DNA from: Gilliamella mensalis
GTDB lineage: Bacteria > Pseudomonadota > Gammaproteobacteria > Enterobacterales > Orbaceae
DNA length: 64,000 bases
Direction: 5' to 3'
Assembly (NCBI RefSeq): GCF_900103085.1
Contig: NZ_FMWR01000007.1
Location: 1 to 64,000, forward strand
Position 1 is the stretch's first letter, and every line of letters begins with the position of its first letter. A program made the position numbers and the translations under genes. Shown piece after piece: positions 1 through 9,750 of this stretch. The notes under the pieces are model-generated. The model searched no databases. It was not told where the DNA came from and was given only the letters and a program-made list of their open reading frames with translations.

Positions 1-1
1 G

Positions 2-1138
2 CGTTACCGAGTTAAATTTAATGTTGACCTGAAAGAATGGAAAAATGGCAGTGAAAGCTTATGGGTACGTTTAGCTAAACCTTATGCGGGTAACACCTAT
101 GGCTTTCACTTTCCGTTAATTGAAGGCACCGAAGTGGCCATTGCCTTTATGCAGGGTAATCCCGATAGGCCGTATATTGCCCATGCAATGCATGATAGTG
201 CTCACCCTGACCTTGTTACTACCATTAACAAACACCGCAATGTGATTCGCACGCCGGCTAATAACAAACTGCGCATGGATGATAAACGCGGGAAAGAGCA
301 TATCAAAATTGCCACCGAATACGGCAAAACTCAGCTTAACCTAGGTCACTTAGTTAACGAAAAAAAACAACCCCGTGGTGAGGGCTTTGAACTGCGCACC
401 GACGAATGGGGGGCGATTGCCGCTAATAAAGGCTTATACTTAACCACGCAAACCGAGCCGAAAGCGCAAGGCAAACAGCTCGATATGCAAGCGGCGATTA
501 CCGAACTTGAAAATGCCTTATCCATTGCCAAAGCGCTACAAAATGCGGCTACTCAGTCCGAGGCGCACAGCGCTGATACCGACAGCCAAGCGCAACTTAA
601 AGCCAACTTAACTCAGCTAACCCAAAGTGGCATTTTAGCCTATGCGCAAGAAGGCATTGCTTTAACCAGCCCTGAAAATATTCAACTGACAACAGCGAGC
701 AGCCTCACCTTAACCAGCGAACATCAAACCGACATTAATGCGTTACAAAACATTACCCTTTCATCGGCTGAAGCGATTGGCTTATTTGCGCAAAAATCGG
801 GCATGAAACTATGTGCCAACCAAGGTGATATTGAAGTGCAAGCCCAAAATGCCAATCTCAATATAGCTGCCAAGCAAGATATCAAAGTGGATAGTGTGGA
901 AAGTAAAACGCAGATAACAGCAGCAAAAGAGATAACACTCATCTGCGGAGGCTCTTATATCAAAATCAGCAGCGAAGGTATTGAACTTGGCACACCAGAT
1001 AATGTCTATTTTAAATGTAATGTTCAGCAGAAGATGGGACCGGCAAATATGGAAGTAGATGCTTTATTACCTGCTGGTTGTGAAGCGGCGATACAAGAAG
1101 CGGATAAACTACAAAAAGCAAATGTAAAACTTGGATAA
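2..1138 (+). CDS. vgrG: VgrG spike protein of the type VI secretion system, C-terminal part
   Basis: The frame is open from base 2, so the gene begins before the window. The visible part starts in the gp5-like OB-fold (a run with WVRLAKPYAGNTYGFHFPL and EGTEVAIAFMQGNPDRPYI), typical of VgrG, and continues with HRNVIRTPANNKLRMDD and the repetitive strand-rich tail of the gp5/DUF2345 needle. VgrG trimers cap the Hcp tube and carry effectors. The TAA is followed three bases later by the DUF4123 adaptor gene, the usual order for a VgrG that carries a cargo effector. The C-terminal end shows no enzymatic domain that I recognise, so the cargo is probably the separate effector downstream. Confidence 0.9.
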   Translation, partial: RYRVKFNVDLKEWKNGSESLWVRLAKPYAGNTYGFHFPLIEGTEVAIAFMQGNPDRPYIAHAMHDSAHPDLVTTINKHRNVIRTPANNKLRMDDKRGKEHIKIATEYGKTQLNLGHLVNEKKQPRGEGFELRTDEWGAIAANKGLYLTTQTEPKAQGKQLDMQAAITELENALSIAKALQNAATQSEAHSADTDSQAQLKANLTQLTQSGILAYAQEGIALTSPENIQLTTASSLTLTSEHQTDINALQNITLSSAEAIGLFAQKSGMKLCANQGDIEVQAQNANLNIAAKQDIKVDSVESKTQITAAKEITLICGGSYIKISSEGIELGTPDNVYFKCNVQQKMGPANMEVDALLPAGCEAAIQEADKLQKANVKLG

Positions 1139-1141
1139 GTT

Positions 1142-2095
1142 ATGGTTAAGATTAAAAAATCAATACAAAGGCAAGATATTGAGACTATCTTTCAACAGAT
1201 TATTGCGCTGTCATTAAAAAATGATGCGAACTTTTATCTTATCTATCAATCACATGATCAAAAAACAAGTTTAACTGATTTGATTTCAGAAAAAAAATTA
1301 ACATTATTTCGATATATCAGCTATCAAATTAAACACACACCGGGACTAATTGAGCTTGATTTAAAAAATGAAGCAGATCAAACCATTTTAAAACAAAGCA
1401 TTCAAGAATTTTATTCAGCCCTCGATCCTAAAACAGTGTTACTTGCAAAACCACGTTCTGTATATGGCTGGATTTATTCCTCATTTAATGCTGAAGTATT
1501 AGCACAAGAGCTAGGAACAGTTGCTATCCAATCCTCAAGTGATGGTAAACAATTATTGCGTTATTTTGACCCATCGGTGTTACCACCACTATTAAATATT
1601 TTAATTTTGGCTCAAAAAAAAATATTACTTAATCCTATTCATTCATGGTTATATCTTAACAGTGATGGTCATTTGATTATTGAAAAAAATCATAGAGATG
1701 AGCGTAACAATCTTATTGGTAATTTGGGGATCATCAAGCAACAATGGCAACAAATAAACTGGATAGAAAGCCGTAATCAAACGCTTGCTCGTTATCATTT
1801 TTTTCACCCAGAATATAGCTTACCTGAAAGTGAAGCTGATTACATTATTATGCAATCTTTTCAAAATGCTACCCTCAAAGGATATCATGATAAACGAGAT
1901 CTAGCCGAATATGCTTATCGCAGTTTAGTTATACATCCCGAATTTATTGAACATCCGATTGTTATTGGAGCAATAAATCAACATCGGCACCAATCACTAA
2001 TAAAACAATTACAGACTATAACCCCAGCACAATGGGATATGGTAGCGGATGAATGTATCATTAATACAAAGGAAATAAATAATGGGTTTATGTGA
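1142..2095 (+). CDS. DUF4123 T6SS effector adaptor/chaperone
   Basis: A 317-aa soluble protein lying between vgrG and a large effector gene. Its N-terminal half (FYLIYQSHDQKTSLTDLI, then a central block with SVYGWIYSSFNAEVLAQEL and LLRYFDPSVLPPLL) has the pattern of DUF4123 proteins (Tap/TEC), which load a specific effector onto its VgrG. The C-terminal third is helical and likely contacts the effector; this is an inference. Its end overlaps the start of the effector gene by 14 bp, suggesting coupled translation. The start at 1142 is only three bases after the vgrG stop. Confidence 0.8.
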   Translation: MVKIKKSIQRQDIETIFQQIIALSLKNDANFYLIYQSHDQKTSLTDLISEKKLTLFRYISYQIKHTPGLIELDLKNEADQTILKQSIQEFYSALDPKTVLLAKPRSVYGWIYSSFNAEVLAQELGTVAIQSSSDGKQLLRYFDPSVLPPLLNILILAQKKILLNPIHSWLYLNSDGHLIIEKNHRDERNNLIGNLGIIKQQWQQINWIESRNQTLARYHFFHPEYSLPESEADYIIMQSFQNATLKGYHDKRDLAEYAYRSLVIHPEFIEHPIVIGAINQHRHQSLIKQLQTITPAQWDMVADECIINTKEINNGFM

Positions 2096-5000
2096 AAAAT
2101 GCCAATCTAAAGGTCTACCAATTTATCCCGTTCGTTATGCTGTTGCACCTAAATATATCACGGCAGATTTACCCTCATGGGCAAAAAACGATATGCTGCC
2201 TATCTTAAAAGGAGATAGCAAATATGTGCTAAGAACCATGCGAGCAGGCTATCTTTATGTGTTATGTCAGTATGAAGACAACATGACAGATTTAGATATC
2301 TCCATTTATAGGGTTGATGAACAAGGTGGGTTTTGGCAACAAGATATTAGCAAAGAGCAAGATCTATTAAGATTTGATGATCCCATAATTGAAGAAAACC
2401 TTTCTATACCTTTCAATGATATACAAACAACTTGCGGCAATAGTGCCCATTTATCAAGCAATATCGCCTTTATTACACTTTCAAACCCCGAAAAATGTGA
2501 AAAAGCTTGGCTTGCTTTTAGTGAACATAAATGGAGTACTAACACGCTAAAAAAATACCTGATTGATGAAGATAAACGTAACTTGCGAATGCAACTTATC
2601 AAACCTAAACGATGGTTAAATTCGCAAACCAACGGCATTGGTATAACTACCGCTAATCAAGAAGCTATCGCCTCAACCTTGGATATCCAAAACCTTAATG
2701 ATTTTAAAGAAAGAATCACAACATCCTTACCAAAATTTAAAAGCATTAACTACTCATTTTGCTTTCCGTATTTGTATAATAATAAACCATTAGACAAAAG
2801 TACGCTTTCGCAAAGTGCTATACTTAGCCAACCATTTACATATGATAAACAGCTATTCAAAAAACGAAGTACATTAGCACCTTGGCAATTACTAACCAAG
2901 CCAGTTTATGACCAAATCACCCCAAAAGAGCCGTATTCAGTCTATCTACATAAAAAAATGATGTCAGCCGAACGTAACAGTACGGATAGTTCACCGATGA
3001 TGGTAGTATTAAACGACAGTATTGGTATTGCTGCCGAATTAAGCCATTGGGGTAACAGTGCATTAAATTCGTTTAGAAAAATAATGACAGAAAGACAGCG
3101 TGAAAATGCCACTTGTAGTGGTATTGCAATGCTTGAAGAAGCAATAAAAAACAGAGATCTTGCGGAAAGTGAAGAAGATTTTAAAAAACATATAAAAAAC
3201 ACCAATAGAAAATACCTTGCTGATGCAAAATATTTTAATAAAAAAGTAAAACCTTATGATAGTGGTATTTTAGGAACCGATACAACCCGAATTGTCCCTT
3301 GGAGCGAAGAACAAAAAGCCCAAGGCCAACGTGTTATTAATATTGTGAGTGAATCTAAAAACTATAATTTTGTTTCCCCATATGCCAATCCCTATTTAAC
3401 CGATATAGAAAAAAAAGTAGAAGGTACAAAATATAGAGCCGCACTATTAGTCCAATTTGTACAAGAAAACTACCTGATTGAAGAAATGGGTGAAGAAAGG
3501 CACGCACAAGTTTTTGAACAGGCATTTAAATTAAATAAACAAGCAGAGATGGTAAACATTAAACGCTTAGATATTAAATTAGCAGCAATAAGAATTGAAT
3601 TTGAAGCTAAAGCTAAGGCGTATAAAGCAGCATGGCATGACAAAAATAAAACTGAACAATCGGCCGAAAAGCGTTGGCGCAAATATGAATATCATTTAAA
3701 CAAAGATTATAAACTCTATAAAGAACAATATGCCGCTTTTTTGCAAGAGGCCGAAAACTATATTGCAGGATTATTAAATGATTTAATTTTATGGGTAGAT
3801 TGCAGCAAGCAAAAAGAAAGGCATCCAATTTCATTATCGGCCGATGATTTTGCACAAGATGATGATAATTATTTGGCGTTTGCCAACGATATTTTAATGA
3901 CCTTAGGCATGCAAGCCCAAAGTAGCAAAGTTACCCAGTTATTCACCCAGTTAATTGAGGACGAAAACTTAGCGGGTCATAATATTGTGTGGTCAGCGGC
4001 GTTTGCTAATCGCAAATTAGATAAAGAACAACAAAAAAAATGTGTCAACTTTTTATTATCATTAAATAAAACAACCCAATTAAAACCACAATCTTATGGC
4101 GAATTCTTAGATAAATTAGAAACAGTATTAGAATTTTATCAAGCCGAATCAGCAGAAAGCAATGCCATGATAGGTATCGCTAATAGCATTGCCAACATCA
4201 GCAACTCACAAGATGAACATAAAGAATTAGATCTTGTTAAAGAGTTCTTTTCGTTATTTGAAAGCAAACGAAACTCGTTAATTGATGGTGATTCGATAGA
4301 TAACCAAGTCACAGCTGCCTATTTGCGCCCAATTAAAGAGGGAAGCTGTGCTGTACTTATTTCTTTATTAAACTATATACAAAAAATGGGCGGTGATTTA
4401 TCCTCAGAATTTGCCGAAGCTTTTTTAGTAGCCATATCGCCAACAAGACTATCTAAAACTGCGCTAAAAATGAGAATGGTGTCATACCATAAATGGACCG
4501 ACACTTTAAAAAGTGCCTTGTATTCTGATATCAAAAATGTCGGCGAAAAGCTGGCAAACGCCTCACAAAAAGCCACCAACCTGATTAAGCAACATATCAC
4601 CAATGAAAAGGTTGGAGCAAGCTTTACCGCGGCAATATTGGGGGTGCATATCATGAAGATCTATTATATAGTGACCGATAACTCGTTAAAAACCCAAGCC
4701 CAACAAAACCAAGCCGATTACCAATTAACTATGGCGGTATCGGCATCCATGGCAGCAAGTTTTAGGCTAGTTACCGTATATGCCAATAAAGGACAAATCA
4801 ATGCCAAATTACTGTCCAATATGAACTTTTTAGGCAACTTTTTTGGGGTGATAGCGGGGTTAATTGATATTGGTTTAAATTGGAACGAGGACACTTCAGA
4901 GAAAGATCAGACTCAAAAAACATTATATTATGCATCTCTATTTACCTTGATTGTATCTACCACCGATTTATTTTTACAAATGGGTAAAACCAATTTAATT

Positions 5001-5426
5001 ACAATAATGGAGCGCGGGGTTCTATCATTAGCTTCTTTATTAGCAGAGTTTTTTTTAGTTAGAGCTTCCATTATAACAGTAGGAAGAGCCCTTATATCAA
5101 TCATTGCACTGGCGTTAAACCCATGGATTAGTCTAGGGATATTTTTACTTCAACTATATTTTGAATTAGCTGAAGACGATGATATCGAAAAATGGTTAAG
5201 GCGTTGCCGTTTTGGTAGAGGGCAAAATATAGCAGATTATGACTTTGACTATCGCTTTAACTCGTCTAAGGAAGAAATTGCAGCACTGCAAGCGATCTTT
5301 AAAAAATATGAAGATCAGCTAGCCGAATATTACGCCGAACAAGAACAAAAACGTATCAAAGAAAATACGCCAGTATTCTCATCGAGTGATTGGCAAATTA
5401 TTTATAATTGGCCTATCCCTCAATAA
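2082..5426 (+). CDS. VasX-like (BTH_I2691 family) membrane-active T6SS effector
   Basis: A 1114-aa protein. The N-terminus has CEKCQSKGLPIYPVRYAVAP, the hallmark of the VasX N-terminal region, followed by RTMRAGYLYVLCQYED. The middle is a long charged helical region, roughly residues 400-600. The C-terminal part holds a cluster of hydrophobic helices at about residues 843-865, 915-935, 950-967 and 978-1027, then a short cytosolic-like tail. VasX of Vibrio cholerae inserts into the inner membrane of target cells; the same mode is inferred here. The start has a good AAGGA ribosome site and overlaps the adaptor gene by 14 bp. The genes right after it encode membrane proteins that are probably its immunity factors. 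Confidence 0.85.
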   Translation: MGLCEKCQSKGLPIYPVRYAVAPKYITADLPSWAKNDMLPILKGDSKYVLRTMRAGYLYVLCQYEDNMTDLDISIYRVDEQGGFWQQDISKEQDLLRFDDPIIEENLSIPFNDIQTTCGNSAHLSSNIAFITLSNPEKCEKAWLAFSEHKWSTNTLKKYLIDEDKRNLRMQLIKPKRWLNSQTNGIGITTANQEAIASTLDIQNLNDFKERITTSLPKFKSINYSFCFPYLYNNKPLDKSTLSQSAILSQPFTYDKQLFKKRSTLAPWQLLTKPVYDQITPKEPYSVYLHKKMMSAERNSTDSSPMMVVLNDSIGIAAELSHWGNSALNSFRKIMTERQRENATCSGIAMLEEAIKNRDLAESEEDFKKHIKNTNRKYLADAKYFNKKVKPYDSGILGTDTTRIVPWSEEQKAQGQRVINIVSESKNYNFVSPYANPYLTDIEKKVEGTKYRAALLVQFVQENYLIEEMGEERHAQVFEQAFKLNKQAEMVNIKRLDIKLAAIRIEFEAKAKAYKAAWHDKNKTEQSAEKRWRKYEYHLNKDYKLYKEQYAAFLQEAENYIAGLLNDLILWVDCSKQKERHPISLSADDFAQDDDNYLAFANDILMTLGMQAQSSKVTQLFTQLIEDENLAGHNIVWSAAFANRKLDKEQQKKCVNFLLSLNKTTQLKPQSYGEFLDKLETVLEFYQAESAESNAMIGIANSIANISNSQDEHKELDLVKEFFSLFESKRNSLIDGDSIDNQVTAAYLRPIKEGSCAVLISLLNYIQKMGGDLSSEFAEAFLVAISPTRLSKTALKMRMVSYHKWTDTLKSALYSDIKNVGEKLANASQKATNLIKQHITNEKVGASFTAAILGVHIMKIYYIVTDNSLKTQAQQNQADYQLTMAVSASMAASFRLVTVYANKGQINAKLLSNMNFLGNFFGVIAGLIDIGLNWNEDTSEKDQTQKTLYYASLFTLIVSTTDLFLQMGKTNLITIMERGVLSLASLLAEFFLVRASIITVGRALISIIALALNPWISLGIFLLQLYFELAEDDDIEKWLRRCRFGRGQNIADYDFDYRFNSSKEEIAALQAIFKKYEDQLAEYYAEQEQKRIKENTPVFSSSDWQIIYNWPIPQ

Positions 5427-5445
5427 TTATATAAGGAATTCGATT

Positions 5446-6396
5446 ATGCCTTACGCAAAATATGATGGTAACGACCCTATCTATAAAGATAAAGAGCAGC
5501 TATTAAAAAAAACCGGTATTAGTATTACTGATCCAATCCTACCGCCCAAAAATTTGGTTAAATTAACTGGCACCCTATCCGAGTTTAAAGGTCTGTTTTG
5601 CTATGCACCCTTTGCTGATGGTGCTTATTTAAGTGACGAGCAAAAACAAAAACACAACAATCAACTTAGAAAGGGCGCACTACTCGCTACTTTAAATGGT
5701 AATAGCATTGCTGCGCTGGCTGGCTTAGGTCATGCCAATGGCAATGACCGTAGTAATTATGCGGATGCACAATATATTACCGCTAAATTAAATAGCACTA
5801 TCATTTTAAAAGGCTGGATCGGTTTTTATAAATTTAATGATGGCGATCAGGTCGAGGTGGTCGCCGAAAAGCACGCTGACCATTACGAAGTGTACGCCAT
5901 GCTCAAACCCAGTGAACAAATTATCTCGCTGACCCCTTTATGTTTTGCCGGCCGTAATCAGGCCTTAAAATACTATCATTTACCCATGTTTATTTTTTAT
6001 GTTATTTGTGTGCTATTAATGAACTACTTTTTTTTCGATTTTAGTTTAGAAAATCTGACTATTGGTTTTGGTACATTAGGGATAATTTTTGGGGCAGCTG
6101 TTTTTATGGTTTATAAAAATTCGCTTGCCACACATGTTACGCTGGCGGAGCGAATTTTTACCGTGTTGGGCTGGCAAGATGTCACTAATATTAATTTAGT
6201 TAAAATAAGTAGGCAATATATTGCTAAATTAATTGCCCAAGGGAAATATGCAAAAGAATACAATAATAAAACAGATCCACATATTAGACCGCCTAAATCA
6301 GGAGGTGGCTGGTATTTTTTTTACTACGATCCTGAGGTATTATGCAAAAAAGGCAAGCCACCCTTACGCGTTAATAATAAAAACAGAAAAAAATAA
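5446..6396 (+). CDS. Putative T6SS immunity membrane protein, tandem copy 1
   Basis: A 316-aa protein. I place the start at the ATG behind AAGGAATT because it matches the first residues (MPYAKYDGNDPIYKD) of the three following paralogs; a longer frame from a GTG at 5386 would overlap the effector end. Residues 1-170 look soluble, with a GLGHANGNDRSN motif near 93-104. Two hydrophobic helices follow at about 179-198 and 204-223, then a basic cytosolic-type tail with FYYDPEVLCKKGK. I do not recognise a named family. Position directly after a VasX-like effector and a membrane topology like that expected for protection against a pore former point to immunity; this is an inference. Confidence 0.7.
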   Translation: MPYAKYDGNDPIYKDKEQLLKKTGISITDPILPPKNLVKLTGTLSEFKGLFCYAPFADGAYLSDEQKQKHNNQLRKGALLATLNGNSIAALAGLGHANGNDRSNYADAQYITAKLNSTIILKGWIGFYKFNDGDQVEVVAEKHADHYEVYAMLKPSEQIISLTPLCFAGRNQALKYYHLPMFIFYVICVLLMNYFFFDFSLENLTIGFGTLGIIFGAAVFMVYKNSLATHVTLAERIFTVLGWQDVTNINLVKISRQYIAKLIAQGKYAKEYNNKTDPHIRPPKSGGGWYFFYYDPEVLCKKGKPPLRVNNKNRKK

Positions 6397-6420
6397 AATA
6401 ATAAGTTAGAGAATATTATT

Positions 6421-7371
6421 ATGCCTTACGCAAAATATGATGGTAACGACCCTATCTATAAAGACAAAGAGCAGCTATTAAAAAAAACCGGTATTAGTAT
6501 TACCGATCCAATCCTACCGCCCAAAAATTTGGTTAAACTAACCGGCACCCTATCCGAATTTAAAGGTCTATTTTGTTATGCGCCACTTGCTGATGGCGCT
6601 TATTTAAGTGAAGAACAAAAACAAAAACACAACAATCAACTTAGAAAGGGCGCACTACTTGCCACCTTAAACGGTAATAGCATTGCCGCATTAGCCGGCT
6701 TGGGGCATGCTAATGGTAATGACCGTAGTAATGAGGTAGATGCTCAGTATATTACTGCCAAATTAAATGACACCATCACGTTAAAAGGCTGGATCGGTTT
6801 TTATAAATTTAATGATGGCGATCAGGTCGAGGTGGTGGCCGAAAAGCACGCTGACCATTACGAAGTGTACGCCATGCTCAAACCCAGTGAACAAATTATC
6901 TCGCTGATCCCTTTATGTTTTGCGGGGCGTAACCAAGCCTTCAAACTATATCGTTTGCCTATGTTTATCTTTTACGTTATTTGCGTGCTATTAATGAACT
7001 ACTTTTTTCTCGATTTTTCATTGGAAAATCTGACCATTGGTTTTAGTACATTAGGGATAATGTTCGGAATAGCTAATTTAATGGTAAATAAAACTTCAAC
7101 AACCACACATATCAAACTTGCTGAGCGCATTTTTACCGTGTTGGGCTGGCAAGATGTCAAAAATATCAATTTAGTAAAAATAAGTAAGCAATATATTGCT
7201 AAATTAATTGCGCAAGGGAAATATATAGAAAGATATAATAATAAGACTGATCAATATATTAGACCGCCTAAATCAGGTGCTGGCTGGTTCTTTTTTTATT
7301 ACGATCCTGAGGTATTATGCAAAAAAGGCAAAACACCCTTACGCGTTAATAATAAAAACAGAAACAAATAA
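6421..7371 (+). CDS. Putative T6SS immunity membrane protein, tandem copy 2
   Basis: A 316-aa paralog that starts exactly 975 bp after copy 1. It shares nearly the whole soluble domain and differs mostly at the three residues after GNDRSN (EVD instead of YAD), in the second hydrophobic helix (IMFGIANLMVNKTSTTTHIK) and in the C-terminal part. The spacer before it contains a short repeated sequence (GTTAGAGAATATTATT) that also precedes copies 3 and 4. No clear AGGAGG-type site is present, so translation may depend on the upstream copy. Confidence 0.7.
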   Translation: MPYAKYDGNDPIYKDKEQLLKKTGISITDPILPPKNLVKLTGTLSEFKGLFCYAPLADGAYLSEEQKQKHNNQLRKGALLATLNGNSIAALAGLGHANGNDRSNEVDAQYITAKLNDTITLKGWIGFYKFNDGDQVEVVAEKHADHYEVYAMLKPSEQIISLIPLCFAGRNQAFKLYRLPMFIFYVICVLLMNYFFLDFSLENLTIGFSTLGIMFGIANLMVNKTSTTTHIKLAERIFTVLGWQDVKNINLVKISKQYIAKLIAQGKYIERYNNKTDQYIRPPKSGAGWFFFYYDPEVLCKKGKTPLRVNNKNRNK

Positions 7372-7395
7372 AATAATACGTTAGAGAATATTATT

Positions 7396-8346
7396 ATGCC
7401 TTACGCAAAATATGATGGTAACGACCCTATCTATAAAGACAAAGAGCAGTTATTAAAAAAAACGGGTATTAGTATTACCGAGCCAATCCTACCGCCCAAA
7501 AATTTGGTTAAACTAACCGGCACCCTATCCGAATTTAAAGGTCTATTTTGCTATGCCCCACTTGCTGATGGTGCTTATTTAAGTGACGAGCAAAAACAAA
7601 AACACAACAACCAGCTTAGAAAGGGTGCACTACTTGCTACTTTAAATGGTAATAGCATTGCTGCGCTGGCTGGCTTAGGCCATGCCAATGGTAATGACCG
7701 TAGTAATCTATTTTCTGCACAATATATCACTGCCAAATTAAATGACACCATCACGTTAAAAGGTTGGATCGGTTTTTATAAATTTAATGATGGCGATCAG
7801 GTCGAGGTGGTCGCCGAAAAGCACGACGACCATTACGAAGTGTACGCTATGCTCAAACCCTGTGAACAAATTATCTCGCTGATCCCTTTATGTTTTGCCG
7901 GACGTAACCAAGCCTTCAAACTATATCGTTTGCCTATGTTTATCTTTTACGTTATTTGTGTACTATTAATGAACTACTTTTTTCTTGATTTTTCGTTGGA
8001 AAATCTGACCATTGGTTTTAGTACATTAGGGGTAATCTTGGGGGCAGCTAATTTAATAGTTTATAAAAATTCGCTTGCCTCTCATGTCACGCTGGCTGAG
8101 CGCATTTTTACCGTGTTGGGCTGGCAAGATGTCACCAATATTAATTTAGCCAAAATAAGTAAGCAATATATTGTTAAATTAATTGCGCAAGGGAAATATA
8201 TAGAAAAGTATAATAATAAGACCGATCAATATATTAGACCGCCTAAATCAGGTGATGGCTGGTTCTTTTTTTATTACGATCCTGAGGTATTATGCAAAAA
8301 AGGCAAAACACCCTTACGCGTTAATAATAAAAACAGAAACAAATAA
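7396..8346 (+). CDS. Putative T6SS immunity membrane protein, tandem copy 3
   Basis: A 316-aa paralog starting exactly 975 bp after copy 2. The triad after GNDRSN is LFS here. Other private changes are a cysteine in KPCEQII, an aspartate in EKHDDHYE and VKLIAQ in place of AKLIAQ. Its 5' half is closest to copy 2 at the DNA level (shared AAACTAACCGGCACC, against AAATTAACTGGCACC in copies 1 and 4). Function is inferred from context, as for copy 1. Confidence 0.7.
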   Translation: MPYAKYDGNDPIYKDKEQLLKKTGISITEPILPPKNLVKLTGTLSEFKGLFCYAPLADGAYLSDEQKQKHNNQLRKGALLATLNGNSIAALAGLGHANGNDRSNLFSAQYITAKLNDTITLKGWIGFYKFNDGDQVEVVAEKHDDHYEVYAMLKPCEQIISLIPLCFAGRNQAFKLYRLPMFIFYVICVLLMNYFFLDFSLENLTIGFSTLGVILGAANLIVYKNSLASHVTLAERIFTVLGWQDVTNINLAKISKQYIVKLIAQGKYIEKYNNKTDQYIRPPKSGDGWFFFYYDPEVLCKKGKTPLRVNNKNRNK

Positions 8347-8370
8347 AATAATACGTTAGAGAATATTATT

Positions 8371-9330
8371 ATGCCTTACGCAAAATATGATGGTAACGAC
8401 CCTATCTATAAAGACAAAGAGCAGCTATTAAAAAAAACCGGTATTAGTATTACTGATCCAATCCTACCGCCCAAAAATTTGGTTAAATTAACTGGCACCC
8501 TATCCGAGTTTAAAGGTCTGTTTTGCTATGCACCCTTTGCTGATGGGGCTTATTTAAGTGACGAGCAAAAACAAAAACACAACAATCAACTTAGAAAGGG
8601 CGCACTACTCGCTACTTTAAATGGTAATAGCATTGCTGCGCTGGCTGGCTTAGGTCATGCCAATGGCAATGACCGCAGTAATGAGATAGATGCCCAGTAT
8701 ATTACTGCCAAATTAAATGATACCATCACGTTAAAAGGTTGGCTCGGTTTTTATAAATTTAATGATGGCGATCAAGTCGAGGTGGTAGCCGAAAAGCACG
8801 CTGACCATTACGAAGTGTATGCCATGCTCAAACCCAGTGAACAAATTATCTCGCTGATCCCATTTTGTTTTGCGGGACGTAACCAAGCATTTAAACACTA
8901 TCGTTTGCCTATGTTTCTCTTTTATGTTATTTGCGTGCTATTAATGAACTACTTTTTTCTCGATTTTAGCTTAGAAAATCTGACGATTGGTTTTAGTTCA
9001 TTAGGGGTAATATTGGGGGCAGCTTTTTTTATAGTTTACAAAAATTCGCTTGCCACACATGTTACGCTGGCTGAGCGCATTTTTACTGTATTGGGTTGGC
9101 AAGATGTCACCAATATTAATTTAGCCAAAATAAGTAAGCAATATATTGCTAAATTAATTGCGCAAGGGAAATATGTAGAAAAGTATAATAATAAGACTGA
9201 TCAATATATTAGACCATCTATGTCGGGAGTAGGATGGAGTTTTTTTTACTACGACCCAGAAGTATTATGCAAAAAAGGCAAGCCATCCTTATGGGTTAAA
9301 AATAAAAAAAGAAAGCTAGAGAAAAAATGA
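8371..9330 (+). CDS. Putative T6SS immunity membrane protein, tandem copy 4
   Basis: A 319-aa paralog starting exactly 975 bp after copy 3. Its 5' segment is almost identical in DNA to copy 1 (CYAPFADGAYLSDE, same silent bases), whereas the middle resembles copies 2 and 3. The triad after GNDRSN is EID. The tail differs from the others (RPSMSGVGWSFFYYD, SLWVKNKKRKLEKK), so the last copy has its own 3' end. The mosaic pattern suggests recombination between copies. Confidence 0.7.
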   Translation: MPYAKYDGNDPIYKDKEQLLKKTGISITDPILPPKNLVKLTGTLSEFKGLFCYAPFADGAYLSDEQKQKHNNQLRKGALLATLNGNSIAALAGLGHANGNDRSNEIDAQYITAKLNDTITLKGWLGFYKFNDGDQVEVVAEKHADHYEVYAMLKPSEQIISLIPFCFAGRNQAFKHYRLPMFLFYVICVLLMNYFFLDFSLENLTIGFSSLGVILGAAFFIVYKNSLATHVTLAERIFTVLGWQDVTNINLAKISKQYIAKLIAQGKYVEKYNNKTDQYIRPSMSGVGWSFFYYDPEVLCKKGKPSLWVKNKKRKLEKK

Positions 9331-9378
9331 CGGCGGTAATATGTGTAAAAGGGGGGGATCTTACTATTTTTTCGTCAC

Positions 9379-9635
9379 ATGGTTGAAATAAATGAGCAAA
9401 TTTTTCTGGGGATGATGATGAATATAATTATTGATTTAGATCGGGCTAGCAAATAGGCATTGTACTTCAAGCAATTTTTAAAAGATTTAAAGATTAGTTT
9501 TTATTTTATGCTTTTTTTATGGTAATTGTTTTGTTTTTATTTAGTAAATTTTCGTTGAATGATATTATTCTCGTTTATATCGGAACAGGGGTAAGTTTTG
9601 CCTCTGTATTTTTTATATTATGTAAAAATGGTTAG
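9379..9635 (+). pseudogene. Decayed, diverged remnant of the same immunity family
   Basis: No intact gene lies in the 420 bases between copy 4 and PAAR. Conceptual translation gives MVEINEQIFL near 9379, comparable with MLKPSEQIISL of the intact copies. After frame disruption and an in-frame stop it gives FLFYAFFMVIVLFLFSKFSL then NDIILVYIGTGVSFASVFFI, which aligns with the two-helix segment of the family (FLFYVICVLL, LDFSLENLTIGF, AAFFIVYKN), ending LCKNG and a stop. The similarity is much lower than among the four intact copies, so this is an older and different paralog. The remaining bases up to the PAAR ribosome site hold short open stretches but nothing I can assign. Confidence 0.6.
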
Positions 9636-9750
9636 CGATACTGTACACTTATGTGTTTTATAGAAAATTAAAATCGATTGGAAGATAAAAAGTAAAGAAT
9701 TCGTTAATAATCATATTAATAATAAACATAAAAAATTAAGGAATAAAATA

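Noticed and set aside
5386-5445. An upstream GTG start extending immunity copy 1 by 20 residues
   Set aside because: It overlaps the effector end and lacks a ribosome site; the other three copies start at MPYAKYDG.
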